A DNA stretch of 64,000 nt from Planctomycetota bacterium (GCA_019456145.1 VRUL01000019.1:29634-93633); one strand, 5' to 3'. Shown: positions 47,889-57,452, numbered from the stretch's first letter. Numbers and translations: made by a program. The notes: a model not told the origin generated them from the sequence alone.

Positions 47889-48707
47889 ATGAAAGAGCTG
47901 TTTGACATCAAAGATAAAGTAATTGTGATTACAGGGGCCGGCGGCGTTCTTTGCGGTACAATGGCCAAAGCACTGGCTAAAGCCGGTGCAAAAATCGCTG
48001 TTCTGGATATAGATGAAACCGCCGCGGTAAAAGTTGGCGATGAAATAAAATCCAACGGCGGCCAGGCTATCGCGGTCAAATGTGATGTTCTCGATAAAAA
48101 GAGCATTGAAACTGCACAAGAGAAAGTCACATCCGAGCTTGGAAAAATTGACATATTAATTAACGGTGCCGGCGGAAACAAGAAGGAAGCTACCACCTCG
48201 CCCGATATGTCATTTTTCGATCTACCAAGCGAGGCCATCCGGTTTGTTTTCGACCTGAATTTTCTTGGCACCTTACTGCCGACGCAGGTCTTCGGCAAAC
48301 AGATGGCTGAAAATGGCACTGGCGTGATACTGAATATTTCGAGTATGAATGCCTTTCGCCCTTTGACGAAAATCCCCGCATATTCCGCCGCCAAAGCCGC
48401 GGTAAGCAACTTCACGCAGTGGCTGGCAGTACACATTTGCCAGAACTATTCCAAAGAGATTCGCGTCAATGCGATTGCACCAGGATTTTTCCTTACCGAA
48501 CAAAACCGGTTCCTGTTAACCGATGAAAAAACCGGAGAGCTTACCGCCCGCGGTAAAACAATTATCGATCATACACCAATGGGAAGGTTCGGTAAGCCGG
48601 AAGAGCTGATCGGAATAGTCTGCTGGCTGTTAAGCGATGCATCGAAATTCGTTACCGGGGTTGTTGTCCCCATTGACGGCGGATTTTCCGCCTTTAGTGG
48701 AGTATAG
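47889..48707 (+). CDS. SDR oxidoreductase, D-mannonate (fructuronate reductase) type
   Basis: 272 residues. NAD(P)-binding ITGAGGVLCGTMAKAL, NGAGG, active-site ISSMNAF with Ser and YSAAKAAV with Tyr-xxx-Lys, and the C-terminal VTGVVVPIDGGFSAFSGV. The overall sequence, in particular GAGGNKKEATT and the DGGFSAFSGV end, resembles the YjmF-type SDRs assigned to D-mannonate/fructuronate interconversion. This fits uxaC 8 kb downstream, which supplies fructuronate. Other sugar-acid substrates are possible. It follows pfp by 16 bases. Confidence 0.82.
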   Translation: MKELFDIKDKVIVITGAGGVLCGTMAKALAKAGAKIAVLDIDETAAVKVGDEIKSNGGQAIAVKCDVLDKKSIETAQEKVTSELGKIDILINGAGGNKKEATTSPDMSFFDLPSEAIRFVFDLNFLGTLLPTQVFGKQMAENGTGVILNISSMNAFRPLTKIPAYSAAKAAVSNFTQWLAVHICQNYSKEIRVNAIAPGFFLTEQNRFLLTDEKTGELTARGKTIIDHTPMGRFGKPEELIGIVCWLLSDASKFVTGVVVPIDGGFSAFSGV

Positions 48708-48723
48708 TTTTCAGGAGAAGAAA

Positions 48724-49632
48724 ATGACCGACCCAGCACAACCTTTAAAAGACTTTCAGCCAAAAAAGAAATTCTTCGTTGGTATCGATTCGGACGGCTG
48801 CGCGTTTGACACAATGGGAATCAAGCAGCGAGAATGCTTCTGTCCATGGCTAATCGGCTATTTCGGCCTGCAGCCGGTGGCGAAAGCGGTGCGCGAATGC
48901 AAGGATTTTGCCGACCTGTTTTCCAAAACGCGCGGATTCAACCGGCATAAAACATCCAAGCGCATCATAGCAGAACTGCTGCCGTCCCATCCGATGGTCA
49001 AGGCAAGAGGCTTTAAGGTCCCGCAATACCCACACTATTTTGCATGGATCGATGATCCCAACAGTATGCTCAGTAACGACGGACTCAAACAGGCCATCGA
49101 AAGGGCCACTAATCCGGAGGTCAAAAACGAACTGGAAAATGCGCTGGCGTGGAGCGAAAAGGTCAACGAGGCGATAGGCCAGATTGTCAAGGGCTTGCCT
49201 CCGTTTCCTTACGTCCGCGAGAGCCTGGAAAAAATTGTACCGCTGGCCGACGCCATCGTTGTTTCTGCAACGCCGAACGAAGCCCTTGCCCGTGAGTGGG
49301 AAGAACACGACATTGCCAAGTACGTAGAGGTCATAGCAGGCCAGGAAATGGGTAAAAAGGCACAACATCTCGAATACGCCACCAAGGGCAGATATGAAAA
49401 GGACCATGTCATAATGGTCGGCGATGCGCCCGGTGATATGAAAGCCGCCAAGGCCAACGATGCCCTGTTTTATCCGATTAATCCAGGTGACGAGGTCAAA
49501 TCCTGGAAGAGATTCCACGATGAAGCCTTCGATAAATTTATTAACGGCGAATACGCGGGCGAATACGAGGAAAAAGTGATTGCAGAATTCGACGCGTACC
49601 TGCCTGAGACGCCGCCCTGGGAAAAAACGTGA
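48724..49632 (+). CDS. HAD-family hydrolase
   Basis: 302 residues from ATG 48724 (MTDPAQPLKDFQPKKKFFVG), which has AGGAGAAG upstream; a longer frame from 48637 overlaps the SDR gene and is rejected. HAD motif I FVGIDSDGCAFDT (nucleophile and acid/base Asp), motif II VVSATPNEAL, and motif III/IV region MGKKAQHLEYA and MVGDAPGDMKAA. A large helical cap lies between about 45 and 180. Probably a phosphatase or phosphomutase on a sugar or sugar-acid phosphate. The substrate is undetermined; the operon suggests a carbohydrate. Confidence 0.85.
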   Translation: MTDPAQPLKDFQPKKKFFVGIDSDGCAFDTMGIKQRECFCPWLIGYFGLQPVAKAVRECKDFADLFSKTRGFNRHKTSKRIIAELLPSHPMVKARGFKVPQYPHYFAWIDDPNSMLSNDGLKQAIERATNPEVKNELENALAWSEKVNEAIGQIVKGLPPFPYVRESLEKIVPLADAIVVSATPNEALAREWEEHDIAKYVEVIAGQEMGKKAQHLEYATKGRYEKDHVIMVGDAPGDMKAAKANDALFYPINPGDEVKSWKRFHDEAFDKFINGEYAGEYEEKVIAEFDAYLPETPPWEKT

Positions 49633-49668
49633 AGCGACTTAAGAAACACTCTTCGTGAGATATAAATA

Positions 49669-50946
49669 ATGGTAATCGAACGACAAAACAAAGATGGTTT
49701 CGTTGATAACGAACAAGCCACAGAAGCAATTGCCGAGTTCTTTGCGCAAAACGACTACACCGGCAAACGGCTTCTGCTGATAGTTCCCGACAATACCCGT
49801 TCCGGCCCTATAGGTGACATTTTCAAGATCGTCTATGATTGTTTGGAGCAAAAGGCAAAGGCTGTAGATATCCTTATCGCGCTCGGGACTCATCAACCCC
49901 TGACGGAAGAGCAAATCTGCACAAGGCTTGGGATGACATCCAATGAACGCAGCAGTAAATACGCATCGGTTAAATTCTTCAACCACGAATGGCAAAAACC
50001 TGAAACACTCACTTCTATCGGAAAAATCTCCGCCGAGGAAATCGGCAAAATAACCGAGGGCCTCTTTCAGGAAGAAGTTGATATCCGGATTAATAAACTT
50101 CTCTTGGATTATGATGAATTCTTCATCCTGGGCCCGGTCTTCCCGCACGAAGTAGTCGGCTTTTCCGGGGGACATAAGTATATCTTTCCCGGAATCGCCG
50201 GTGACGAAATCATAAACTTCTTTCATTGGCTCGGTGCCGTGTGTACAAATCCCCAAATCATCGGCAACGTCTGGACGTCAACACGAAAAGTAGTGGAAAA
50301 AGCGGCTTCGTTTATCAAAATGCCCAGAAAATTATTCGCCATTGTCGCCGTTGACAACAAACTAAAGGGCCTGTTTATAGGCGATTGTACAGAGGCCTGG
50401 GAAAAGGCGGCCCAGTGCTCCGAGAAAGTGCACATTGTCTATAAAGACAATCCGTATAAAACCATCCTCGGAATCGCGCCGAAGATGTATGACGACATCT
50501 GGACGGCCGCAAAAGCAATGTACAAACTCGAACCGGTAGCCGCTGACGGCGGGACACTTATTATTTACGCACCGCATATTACAGAAATATCATATACTCA
50601 TGGCAAATTCTTAGACCGAATTGGCTACCATACGCGAGATTATTTTCTCAAACGAATGGATAAATTCTCCGACATACCGCGGGCGGTGATAGCGCATTCC
50701 ACACACGTTAAAGGCATCGGCACATATATCGACGGTATCGAGAAGCCAAGGATCAACGTGGTGCTCGCGACCGGTATCAGTAGAGAACGCTGTCGAAAGG
50801 TAAACCTTGGTTATATGGACCCGGTCCAGATTGATATAGCTAATTACGAAAATAAAGAAGACAAAGGCATTCTGCTGGTGCACCATGCCGGTGAGATCCT
50901 GCACAGATTGTCCAGCGGACATATACCAAGTATCCCGAATGAATAG
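49669..50946 (+). CDS. LarA-family nickel-dependent racemase/epimerase
   Basis: 425 residues. DUF2088/LarA superfamily, using a Ni-pincer nucleotide bound through Lys. H160, K170 and H186 (FPHEVVGFSGGHKY...FFHW) have the same 10- and 16-residue spacing as H174, K184 and H200 of Lactobacillus LarA. GTHQP (73-77) and FFNHEW with H106 fit the other catalytic His positions. Superfamily members act on different alpha-hydroxy acids, one of them epimerising gluconate to mannonate. Genomic context (mannonate SDR, Gnd, LarE nearby) favours a sugar-acid substrate; not proven. Confidence 0.82.
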   Translation: MVIERQNKDGFVDNEQATEAIAEFFAQNDYTGKRLLLIVPDNTRSGPIGDIFKIVYDCLEQKAKAVDILIALGTHQPLTEEQICTRLGMTSNERSSKYASVKFFNHEWQKPETLTSIGKISAEEIGKITEGLFQEEVDIRINKLLLDYDEFFILGPVFPHEVVGFSGGHKYIFPGIAGDEIINFFHWLGAVCTNPQIIGNVWTSTRKVVEKAASFIKMPRKLFAIVAVDNKLKGLFIGDCTEAWEKAAQCSEKVHIVYKDNPYKTILGIAPKMYDDIWTAAKAMYKLEPVAADGGTLIIYAPHITEISYTHGKFLDRIGYHTRDYFLKRMDKFSDIPRAVIAHSTHVKGIGTYIDGIEKPRINVVLATGISRERCRKVNLGYMDPVQIDIANYENKEDKGILLVHHAGEILHRLSSGHIPSIPNE

Positions 50947-50979
50947 TCATAAATAGTAAATAAGAAAGGGTAGGAGAAA

Positions 50980-52431
50980 ATGGCAAAAGCGGATATCGGC
51001 CTGATAGGCCTGGCAGTTATGGGTGAAAACCTCATCCTTAATATGGAAAGCAAGGGCTTTACAGTGGCCTGCTTCAACCGTACTGTCTCGAAGGTGGATG
51101 ATTTTATCAACGGCCGAGCCAAAGGCAAGAACATCATCGGCTGCCATTCTATCGAGGAGCTTGCCCAGAACTTAAAAAAGCCCCGTAAGGTAATGCTGCT
51201 GGTAAAGGCCGGTCCTCCGGTAGATGCCTTTATCGAAAAACTCTTGCCCGTCCTCGAAGATGGCGACATCATCATCGACGGCGGCAACTCTCATTTCCCC
51301 GACACTATTCGCCGAACAGAACACGTCGAGAGCAAGGGCAAATTGTACATCGGAACAGGCGTATCCGGCGGTGAAGAGGGCGCACTAAAAGGCCCATCGA
51401 TGATGCCCGGCGGCTCACCGAAGGCATGGGAAAGTGTAAAACCCATTTTCCAGGGGATCTGCGCCAAGACACCTGACGGTGAACCGTGCTGTGACTGGGT
51501 CGGCGAGAATGGGGCCGGCCACTTCGTTAAAATGACACACAATGGAATCGAATACGGCGATATGCAAATGATCTGTGAGAGCTACCAGATAATGAAGCAA
51601 GGCCTCGGTATAACAAACCAGGAAATGCACGAGGTCTTTACCGAGTGGAACAAGGGCAAGCTTGACTCATACCTTATCGAGATAACACGTGACATCCTCG
51701 GGTATAAAGATGAGGATGGCAACGAAGTCATCGACCTTATTCTCGACACCGCAGGCCAGAAGGGAACTGGCAAATGGACCGCCATCGAGGCCCTGAACCT
51801 GGGCCAGCCTTTAACGCTTATCGGCGAGGCGGTCTTCGCACGATGCCTGTCGGCCCTCAAGGAAGAACGCGTCGCGGCATCCAAGGTCCTGGTCGGCCCG
51901 AAGCCAGACTTTACCGGCGACAAAAAAGCATTCGTAGACGACCTGCGCCAAGCCCTTTATGCCTCGAAGATTGTGAGCTACGCCCAGGGCTATCAGCTTA
52001 TGCGTGCGGCGGCCGGCGAACACAACTGGAACCTGAACTATGGGGGCATTGCCCTGATGTGGCGCGGCGGCTGTATCATCCGGTCGGCCTTCCTCGGCAA
52101 GATAAAGGAAGCGTTCGACAAAAAGCCCGGCTTGGAAAACCTGCTATTAGACCCGTTCTTCAAGGACGCCGTCGAGAAGACACAAGTAGCCTGGCGCCGA
52201 GTGGTTACAACAGCAGTCGAGATGGGTGTTCCGATGCCTGCTATGAGCGCGGCCCTTGCCTTTTACGACGGGTATCGCTGCGGCCGGCTGCCGGCCAATC
52301 TTTTGCAGGCCCAGCGCGATTATTTTGGGGCGCACACCTACGAAAGAGTCGACAAACCACGAGGTGAATTCTTTCATACAAACTGGACCGGTAGAGGCGG
52401 AACGACCGCTGCTTCAACGTACAATGTTTGA
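50980..52431 (+). CDS. gnd: 6-phosphogluconate dehydrogenase, decarboxylating
   Basis: Converts 6-phosphogluconate and NAD(P) to ribulose 5-phosphate and CO2. 483 residues, the long form. Rossmann [13 protein letters not shown] at 7-19, [33 protein letters not shown] and [16 protein letters not shown] with the catalytic Lys. C-terminal [17 protein letters not shown]. Last gene of the operon, 33 bases after the LarA-type gene. GGAG upstream of ATG 50980. Confidence 0.97.
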   Translation: MAKADIGLIGLAVMGENLILNMESKGFTVACFNRTVSKVDDFINGRAKGKNIIGCHSIEELAQNLKKPRKVMLLVKAGPPVDAFIEKLLPVLEDGDIIIDGGNSHFPDTIRRTEHVESKGKLYIGTGVSGGEEGALKGPSMMPGGSPKAWESVKPIFQGICAKTPDGEPCCDWVGENGAGHFVKMTHNGIEYGDMQMICESYQIMKQGLGITNQEMHEVFTEWNKGKLDSYLIEITRDILGYKDEDGNEVIDLILDTAGQKGTGKWTAIEALNLGQPLTLIGEAVFARCLSALKEERVAASKVLVGPKPDFTGDKKAFVDDLRQALYASKIVSYAQGYQLMRAAAGEHNWNLNYGGIALMWRGGCIIRSAFLGKIKEAFDKKPGLENLLLDPFFKDAVEKTQVAWRRVVTTAVEMGVPMPAMSAALAFYDGYRCGRLPANLLQAQRDYFGAHTYERVDKPRGEFFHTNWTGRGGTTAASTYNV

Positions 52432-52694
52432 TTGCCACAGAGGGCACAGAGGTGTTTTTTTAGACAGGATTAACAAGATAAAACAAGATAACTTGTGCCA
52501 CAGGTAATAAATCCTGTCAAAAAAAGTGTTGAAAGATCGCTCGCAATGCCGGAAAATGTCCAAAACTCAACATTTTGGGCCGAGAACGGTTAGAAAAATG
52601 CTTGCAATTTCAGGATGGATTTGATAGTTTATGACTACTGCAAGAAATAACCATTCTATCAAGGAGGATTGCCGGCAAATTAGGAGGTCAAATT

Positions 52695-54041
52695 ATGTGG
52701 CGAATATCATTTGCTTTGGTGATTGTGGGCTTATGTGTAAATACTGCTGCGGGTTTGCCTGGCTCGGGCACACAGCAAGACCCGTGGCGGATAGAATCGC
52801 TGGCGGATTTTGACGAGTTTGCGGCTGACGCCAATTACTGGGACGACTATACCCGTCTGGAGACCGATGTCAATCTTGCTGGGCGAACCTACACCAATGC
52901 TGTTATTGCCCCGGATACTAATAATTCAGATTGGCAATTTGACGGCATCGACTTCATGGGTGTCTTTGATGGCAACAACCACAAGATAACAAACCTGACC
53001 ATCGATGACGGTGGGACCGGTAACGATTATCTGGGGCTGTTTGGTAGTATCGGAGAATACGGGGAAGTCGTCAACCTGGGCCTCGAAGGCGGTTCTGTCA
53101 GCGGCGATGAGCTTGTCGGTGGCCTTGCAGCAATGGGTTCCGTCAGTATAACAAAAAACTGCTATTTTACAGGCAATGTCTCCGGAAATTGGGGTGTCGG
53201 CGGTTTGGTGGGGGTTTGGTCAGGGAATGTCGAGAACTGCTATTTTACCGGCTCCGTCATCGGTAGTTGGATGGTCGGCGGGCTGTTATCAGGGGGGGGG
53301 CCTGGCTTCATCTCGAACTGCTATTCTACAGGCGATGTGAATGGTGTCGAGGTTGTCGGCGGCCTAGTGGGGATTAATGGTGCGTTACTTATCTCGAACT
53401 GCTATTCTACCAGCGATGTAAAAGGTGCTAATGATATCGGCGGCCTAGTGGGGTATAATGCTGGAGATGGTTTCTTAAATCAACCTGGGTACATATTTAA
53501 TAGCTACTCTACTGGTAGTGTTCATGGAACTTCCTATGTTGGTGGCCTGGTAGGGCGCAATGCTTATTATGGTAGTGTTGTCTTGAACTGCTATTCTACC
53601 GGTTCGGTCAGTGGTTATAACTATATAGGCGGTCTGGTGGGAGAAAATTATGATGATGGCATTATTTCAAACTGCTATTCTATCGGTGATGTTAATGGTG
53701 TTCAATATGTCGGCGGATTGGTGGGATGGAATTATCAAGGCGGTATATCTAACAACAGCTTCTGGGACACCGACACGCAGACCCACGGCGTAACCGAAAG
53801 TATTGGGGTTGACCAAGGCACAACTACAAATGTTTCGGGCCTGCCCACTGCCCAAATGCAGACAAGAAGCACCTTTACCTCTGCCGGCTGGGACTTTGTT
53901 GAAATATGGTTAATAAATGATGGGGCAACGTATCCTGTATTAAGGCAAGAAATTCGTAGTGACCTCAACGGTGACGGTCGTGTCGATTTTGCTGACTTTG
54001 CGATATTCGCTGACCACTGGCTCGAAGGTACGGGTATTTGA
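52695..54041 (+). CDS. Secreted GLUG-repeat protein with dockerin-like C-terminus
   Basis: 448 residues. Sec signal peptide (ISFALVIVGLCVNTAAG). Residues about 110-370 are a series of GLUG-type units, each near the pattern CYSTGxVxGxxxxGGLVG, a beta-solenoid often found in surface adhesins and sugar-binding proteins. The C-terminus ends in SDLNGDGRVDFADFAIFADH followed by WLEGTG, one dockerin-like EF-hand. Its local TA-rich spacer (52432-52694) shows no gene. Located after gnd but with its own 263-base gap, so likely a separate transcript. Confidence 0.88.
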   Translation: MWRISFALVIVGLCVNTAAGLPGSGTQQDPWRIESLADFDEFAADANYWDDYTRLETDVNLAGRTYTNAVIAPDTNNSDWQFDGIDFMGVFDGNNHKITNLTIDDGGTGNDYLGLFGSIGEYGEVVNLGLEGGSVSGDELVGGLAAMGSVSITKNCYFTGNVSGNWGVGGLVGVWSGNVENCYFTGSVIGSWMVGGLLSGGGPGFISNCYSTGDVNGVEVVGGLVGINGALLISNCYSTSDVKGANDIGGLVGYNAGDGFLNQPGYIFNSYSTGSVHGTSYVGGLVGRNAYYGSVVLNCYSTGSVSGYNYIGGLVGENYDDGIISNCYSIGDVNGVQYVGGLVGWNYQGGISNNSFWDTDTQTHGVTESIGVDQGTTTNVSGLPTAQMQTRSTFTSAGWDFVEIWLINDGATYPVLRQEIRSDLNGDGRVDFADFAIFADHWLEGTGI

Positions 54042-54163
54042 GCGTCGTTCGTCGCTCGTATCCTTCGATTACACTCAGGACAGGTTTCGTATCTCGTGAG
54101 TTGAAGCCGACTGCGTCGGCAATTAGTTTAACTTCCTATACGACAAGGAATCCATATCTTTTG

Positions 54164-54214
54164 CTGGATTCCTGCCCCCCAATCAGGTGGGGACAAGCTT
54201 TTGCGGGAATGACA
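54164..54214. repeat. Dispersed hairpin repeat, second copy
   Basis: CTGGATTCCTGC...GCGGGAATGACA with a longer loop; relates to 25167-25194. Confidence 0.5.
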
Positions 54215-54240
54215 ATCTGGGGTCTTCGGCAATTAATAAG

Positions 54241-54358
54241 AGCCTATAACAAAACCAGTTAACCTAATAGAAGGAACCGCTTCGCGGACTGTTTTGAACA
54301 GATTTCTCGACTCCGCTACGCTCCGCTCGAAATGACAGTATAAGTTTTGTTAGACGCT
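54241..54358. mobile_element. Possible MITE-like element of 118 bases
   Basis: Ends carry imperfect 15-base inverted repeats: AGCCTATAACAAAAC on the left and, as reverse complement of the right, AGCGTCTAACAAAAC (12 of 15 match). The interior has short palindromes (CGCTTCGCGG). No target-site duplication could be confirmed and no transposase is present. Confidence 0.4.
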
Positions 54359-54605
54359 ATAAATAGAATTGGTGTTAGCACCATCCTGTTCCCAAGTACA
54401 AAATGCCCCTCTCCGGTTATACCCTCGAAAGTGGCGACACAAAGCATTTCGCACCTGAACGTTGTCGGATTTTCCACCCACAATATATAGACAATAAAAA
54501 ATGAAATAATTTGAATAAATCCTGGTCTAGTAATGTATATTAATGTGGAAACATACAGAAAAGCCGGCGTTTGAACCATAATCACTGATTCTGGAGCCAG
54601 ATAAG

Positions 54606-55193
54606 GTGGGCAGCGTTTGTGAAGAAGAATTAGTAGTAATAGACCCCGCCCGAAGAGGCTCAAAAGAGGCCTTCGAGTCCATTGTCAAAATATATATGAA
54701 AAACGCGTACTTTATTGCGCTCGGCCTTGTCGGTAACCGAGACGATGCGTTGGAACTCTCTCAGGAAGCCTTTATTCTGGCATATCGCAACATCAAGCGA
54801 CTCAAGCCTAATCGAAAGTTTTTTCCCTGGTTCTATCAAATTCTTCGAAATGTTTGCTTTAGCCATCTAAGAAAGAGAAGGCACCGGCAGACCCGCTCTC
54901 TTGAAGAGATTGAAGAACAGACACCGATCGCTGATGTGGATGATTCGTTCACACCCGACGTAGTGGCCGAAAGAAACGAGACCAAAGACATGATATGGAA
55001 AGCAATCGGCAAACTCGACGACAAACATCGTGAGGTGATTATATTGCGGCATTTCCAGAACCTGTCTTATGAGCAGATTGCTCAAAATCTTTTTTGCAGC
55101 AGGGGTACTGTAATGAGCAGATTGTATCACGCCCGTAAAAAACTAAAAGAATTACTGAGGACCAAGAAAGGAGGTGAAACCAATGGCATGTGA
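54606..55193 (+). CDS. ECF-type RNA polymerase sigma factor
   Basis: 195 residues, GTG start at 54606. Region 2 domain with DALELSQEAFILAYRNI and WFYQILRNVCFSHLR; region 4 helix-turn-helix with LSYEQIAQNLFCSRGTVMSRLYHAR. A spacer of 40 residues rich in acidic residues links them, as in SigE/RpoE-like factors. Directs transcription of an unknown regulon, often envelope stress. The following gene is its likely anti-sigma factor and overlaps its 3' end by 11 bases. Confidence 0.9.
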   Translation: MGSVCEEELVVIDPARRGSKEAFESIVKIYMKNAYFIALGLVGNRDDALELSQEAFILAYRNIKRLKPNRKFFPWFYQILRNVCFSHLRKRRHRQTRSLEEIEEQTPIADVDDSFTPDVVAERNETKDMIWKAIGKLDDKHREVIILRHFQNLSYEQIAQNLFCSRGTVMSRLYHARKKLKELLRTKKGGETNGM

Positions 55194-55629
55194 TGAGTAT
55201 AAGGACCTTATGATGGGTTATCTCGACAATGAACTCTCTGCCGAGCAACAACAACACCTCAAGGAACATCTGTCGGCGTGCCGGGAATGCGCCGGCGAAC
55301 TCGAAGAGTTCAAGAAGCTCAAACAGATTACTGAAAACGTGACATTAGTTGAGCCCGAGGACCGGCTGTGGCAGCAGTACTGGGACGGTATCTACAATCG
55401 TGTTGAGCGAAGTATCGGCTGGATAATCTTTTCTGTCGCTGCGATACTGCTGACAATCTATGGAGGTTTCAAGGCAATAGAAGCCATCATTACTGACCCG
55501 ACAGTGGGCTTGTTGTTGAAAATTGCGATGCTGGCACTTCTTGTAGGACTGGCGATTTTGTTTGTCTCGGTATTGCGTGAGAGAATCTTTTTCTGGAGCA
55601 AAGACCGCTATAAAGACGTAAGGAGATAA
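55183..55629 (+). CDS. Anti-sigma factor with zinc-finger and two membrane helices
   Basis: 148 residues from ATG 55183 (MACDEYKDLMMGYLDNELSA), with AAAGGAGGTG upstream; a GTG three codons earlier (55174) is less likely. The N-terminal zf-HC2/ZAS domain has HLKEHLSACRECAGEL (HxxxCxxC). Two membrane helices follow (WIIFSVAAILLTIYGG and LLKIAMLALLVGLAILFVSV). ZAS proteins hold ECF sigma factors at the membrane until a signal arrives. Fits the sigma factor directly upstream. Confidence 0.87.
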   Translation: MACDEYKDLMMGYLDNELSAEQQQHLKEHLSACRECAGELEEFKKLKQITENVTLVEPEDRLWQQYWDGIYNRVERSIGWIIFSVAAILLTIYGGFKAIEAIITDPTVGLLLKIAMLALLVGLAILFVSVLRERIFFWSKDRYKDVRR

Positions 55630-55633
55630 GCCA

Positions 55634-55948
55634 ATGTTAATGTCAACAACGGAAACGATAGAAGGCAAAAAGATTGTAAAGCACCTCGGGATGGTAAAGG
55701 GAAATACCATCCGTGCCCGGCACCTCGGCAGGGATATTATGGCAGGATTGCGCAACATAGTCGGTGGAGAGATAAGCGATTACACCAAGATGATGGCCGA
55801 GTCGCGAGAGCAGGCCCTGGACCGAATGATCGAAGACGCCCAAAACCTCGGCGCAAATGCCATCGTCGGGGTGAGATTCGCCACATCCATGGTCATGCAA
55901 AGCGCTTCGGAAATCCTCGCCTACGGCACCGCCGTCATAGTTGAGTAA
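55634..55948 (+). CDS. UPF0145/YbjQ family protein
   Basis: 104 residues. The family signature is DRMIEDAQNLGANAIVGVRFAT and IVGGEISDYTKMMAESREQA. A putative heavy-metal-binding domain in databases, but the function is not established. It starts 5 bases after the anti-sigma gene, so it is co-transcribed with the sigma/anti-sigma pair. Start at ATG 55634 or 55640 (MSTTETIEG). Confidence 0.85.
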   Translation: MLMSTTETIEGKKIVKHLGMVKGNTIRARHLGRDIMAGLRNIVGGEISDYTKMMAESREQALDRMIEDAQNLGANAIVGVRFATSMVMQSASEILAYGTAVIVE

Positions 55949-55971
55949 TACATACCTGAAATGAAGACTGG

Positions 55972-56000
55972 TTGACCTGCGGTACAGAATCGGCTATATT
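55972..56000 (+). promoter_or_regulatory. Predicted sigma-70-type promoter of uxaC
   Basis: TTGACC (55972-55977), exactly 17 bases, TATATT (55995-56000), about 40 bases upstream of the ATG at 56040. The -10 hexamer is identical to that of the pfp operon. Confidence 0.6.
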
Positions 56001-56039
56001 TCAGACGATTTTGTTGAATTAAAATCGAGGATTTGAAAA

Positions 56040-57452
56040 ATGGCTGAATTTATTACCGAAGATTTCCTGCTGCAAACAAAAACCGCCAAGACTCTCTACC
56101 ACGAACACGCCGAGAATATGCCTATCTACGATTATCATTGTCATCTGCCGGCCAACCAGATTGCCGCCGACCATCAGTTCGAGAATCTGACCCGAATCTG
56201 GCTCCACGGCGACCATTACAAATGGCGGGCAATGAGGGCCAACGGCATACCGGAAAAATATATTACAGGCAATGCAGGCGATTATGAAAAGTTCGAAAAA
56301 TGGGCCCAGACTGTGCCATACACCCTCCGAAATCCGCTTTATCACTGGACACACCTGGAACTCAAGCGTTACTTCGACATCGGCGATAAGCTTTTAAATG
56401 CCGACACAGCAAAGCAAATCTATGAACGATGCGGCGAGATGTTAAGAACGCAGGAGTTTAGCTGCCGTAACCTCATTCAAAAAGCCAACGTCAAGCTGCT
56501 CTGCACTACCGAAGACCCACTGGACTCATTAGAGCACCACAAAAGAATCCGTAACGACGGTTTTGAAATCGCTGTTCATACTGCCTTTCGGCCTGACAAA
56601 GCTATGGCCGTCGAAGCCCCCACAGCACTAAATGCCTGGATTGATAAACTCGAGTGCCTCTGTGATATTGAGATTATCGACTTCCATTTATACATCGAAG
56701 CCATCCGCCAGCGTCATTACTACTTCCATGAAAACGGCTGCCGGCTTTCCGACCACGGTTTAGAGACCGTTTACGCAGAGGATTATACTGAAAGTGAAAT
56801 CAAAAAGATTTTCGATAAGATAAGATCAGGAAAGAGCCTGGAGAGCCTGGAATGTCTTAAATTCAAATCCGCAATGATGATTGAATTTGCCCTGATGGAC
56901 TATGAATCCGGCTGGGTTCAACAGCTTCACCTGGGCGCACTTAGAAACAACAACACGCGAATGTTAAAATCCACAGGCCCGGACACCGGCTTCGATTCAA
57001 TCGGCGACTTCGAAACAGCCAAACCATTGGCTAAATTTCTCGATACACTCGATAAAAACAACGAACTGCCCAGGACAATCCTGTATAACCTGAATCCCAG
57101 AGACAACGAGCTGATTGCAACAATGGCAGGTAACTTCCAGGGCGGTCGTGTAGCCGGAAAAATCCAGTATGGCTCGGCGTGGTGGTTCCTCGACCAAAAG
57201 GACGGGATGGAAAAGCAAATCAACGTACTTTCAAATATGGGCCTTTTGAGCCGTTTCGTTGGCATGCTGACCGACTCGCGAAGCTTCCTGTCGTATCCAC
57301 GTCATGAATATTTTCGCCGGATTCTCTGTAATATGCTCGGCAATGATATCGAGGCCGGGCTGCTGCCCTGCGATTTAGACTTGCTCGGTAAAATGGTCGA
57401 GGATATCTGCTTCAACAACGCCAAAGACTATTTCCCAATGAAATTGGAATAA
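56040..57452 (+). CDS. uxaC: Glucuronate isomerase (uronate isomerase)
   Basis: Converts D-glucuronate to D-fructuronate and D-galacturonate to D-tagaturonate, the first step of hexuronate use. 470 residues. Amidohydrolase fold: DYHCHLPANQIAAD with the metal-binding His pair, LCTTEDPLDSLEHH, FRPDKAM, and the C-terminal MLTDSRSFLSYPRHEYFRRI. Transcribed alone from a good promoter. Product would be reduced by the SDR of the upstream operon. Confidence 0.96.
   Translation: MAEFITEDFLLQTKTAKTLYHEHAENMPIYDYHCHLPANQIAADHQFENLTRIWLHGDHYKWRAMRANGIPEKYITGNAGDYEKFEKWAQTVPYTLRNPLYHWTHLELKRYFDIGDKLLNADTAKQIYERCGEMLRTQEFSCRNLIQKANVKLLCTTEDPLDSLEHHKRIRNDGFEIAVHTAFRPDKAMAVEAPTALNAWIDKLECLCDIEIIDFHLYIEAIRQRHYYFHENGCRLSDHGLETVYAEDYTESEIKKIFDKIRSGKSLESLECLKFKSAMMIEFALMDYESGWVQQLHLGALRNNNTRMLKSTGPDTGFDSIGDFETAKPLAKFLDTLDKNNELPRTILYNLNPRDNELIATMAGNFQGGRVAGKIQYGSAWWFLDQKDGMEKQINVLSNMGLLSRFVGMLTDSRSFLSYPRHEYFRRILCNMLGNDIEAGLLPCDLDLLGKMVEDICFNNAKDYFPMKLE

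Noticed and set aside
51774..52367. 197-codon plus-strand ORF inside gnd
   Set aside because: Alternate frame of gnd with arginine- and proline-rich composition typical of shadows.
54038..54262. 74-codon ORF after the GLUG gene
   Set aside because: Composed of dispersed repeat phrases (CCTTCGATTACACTCAGG, GGATTCCTGCC).
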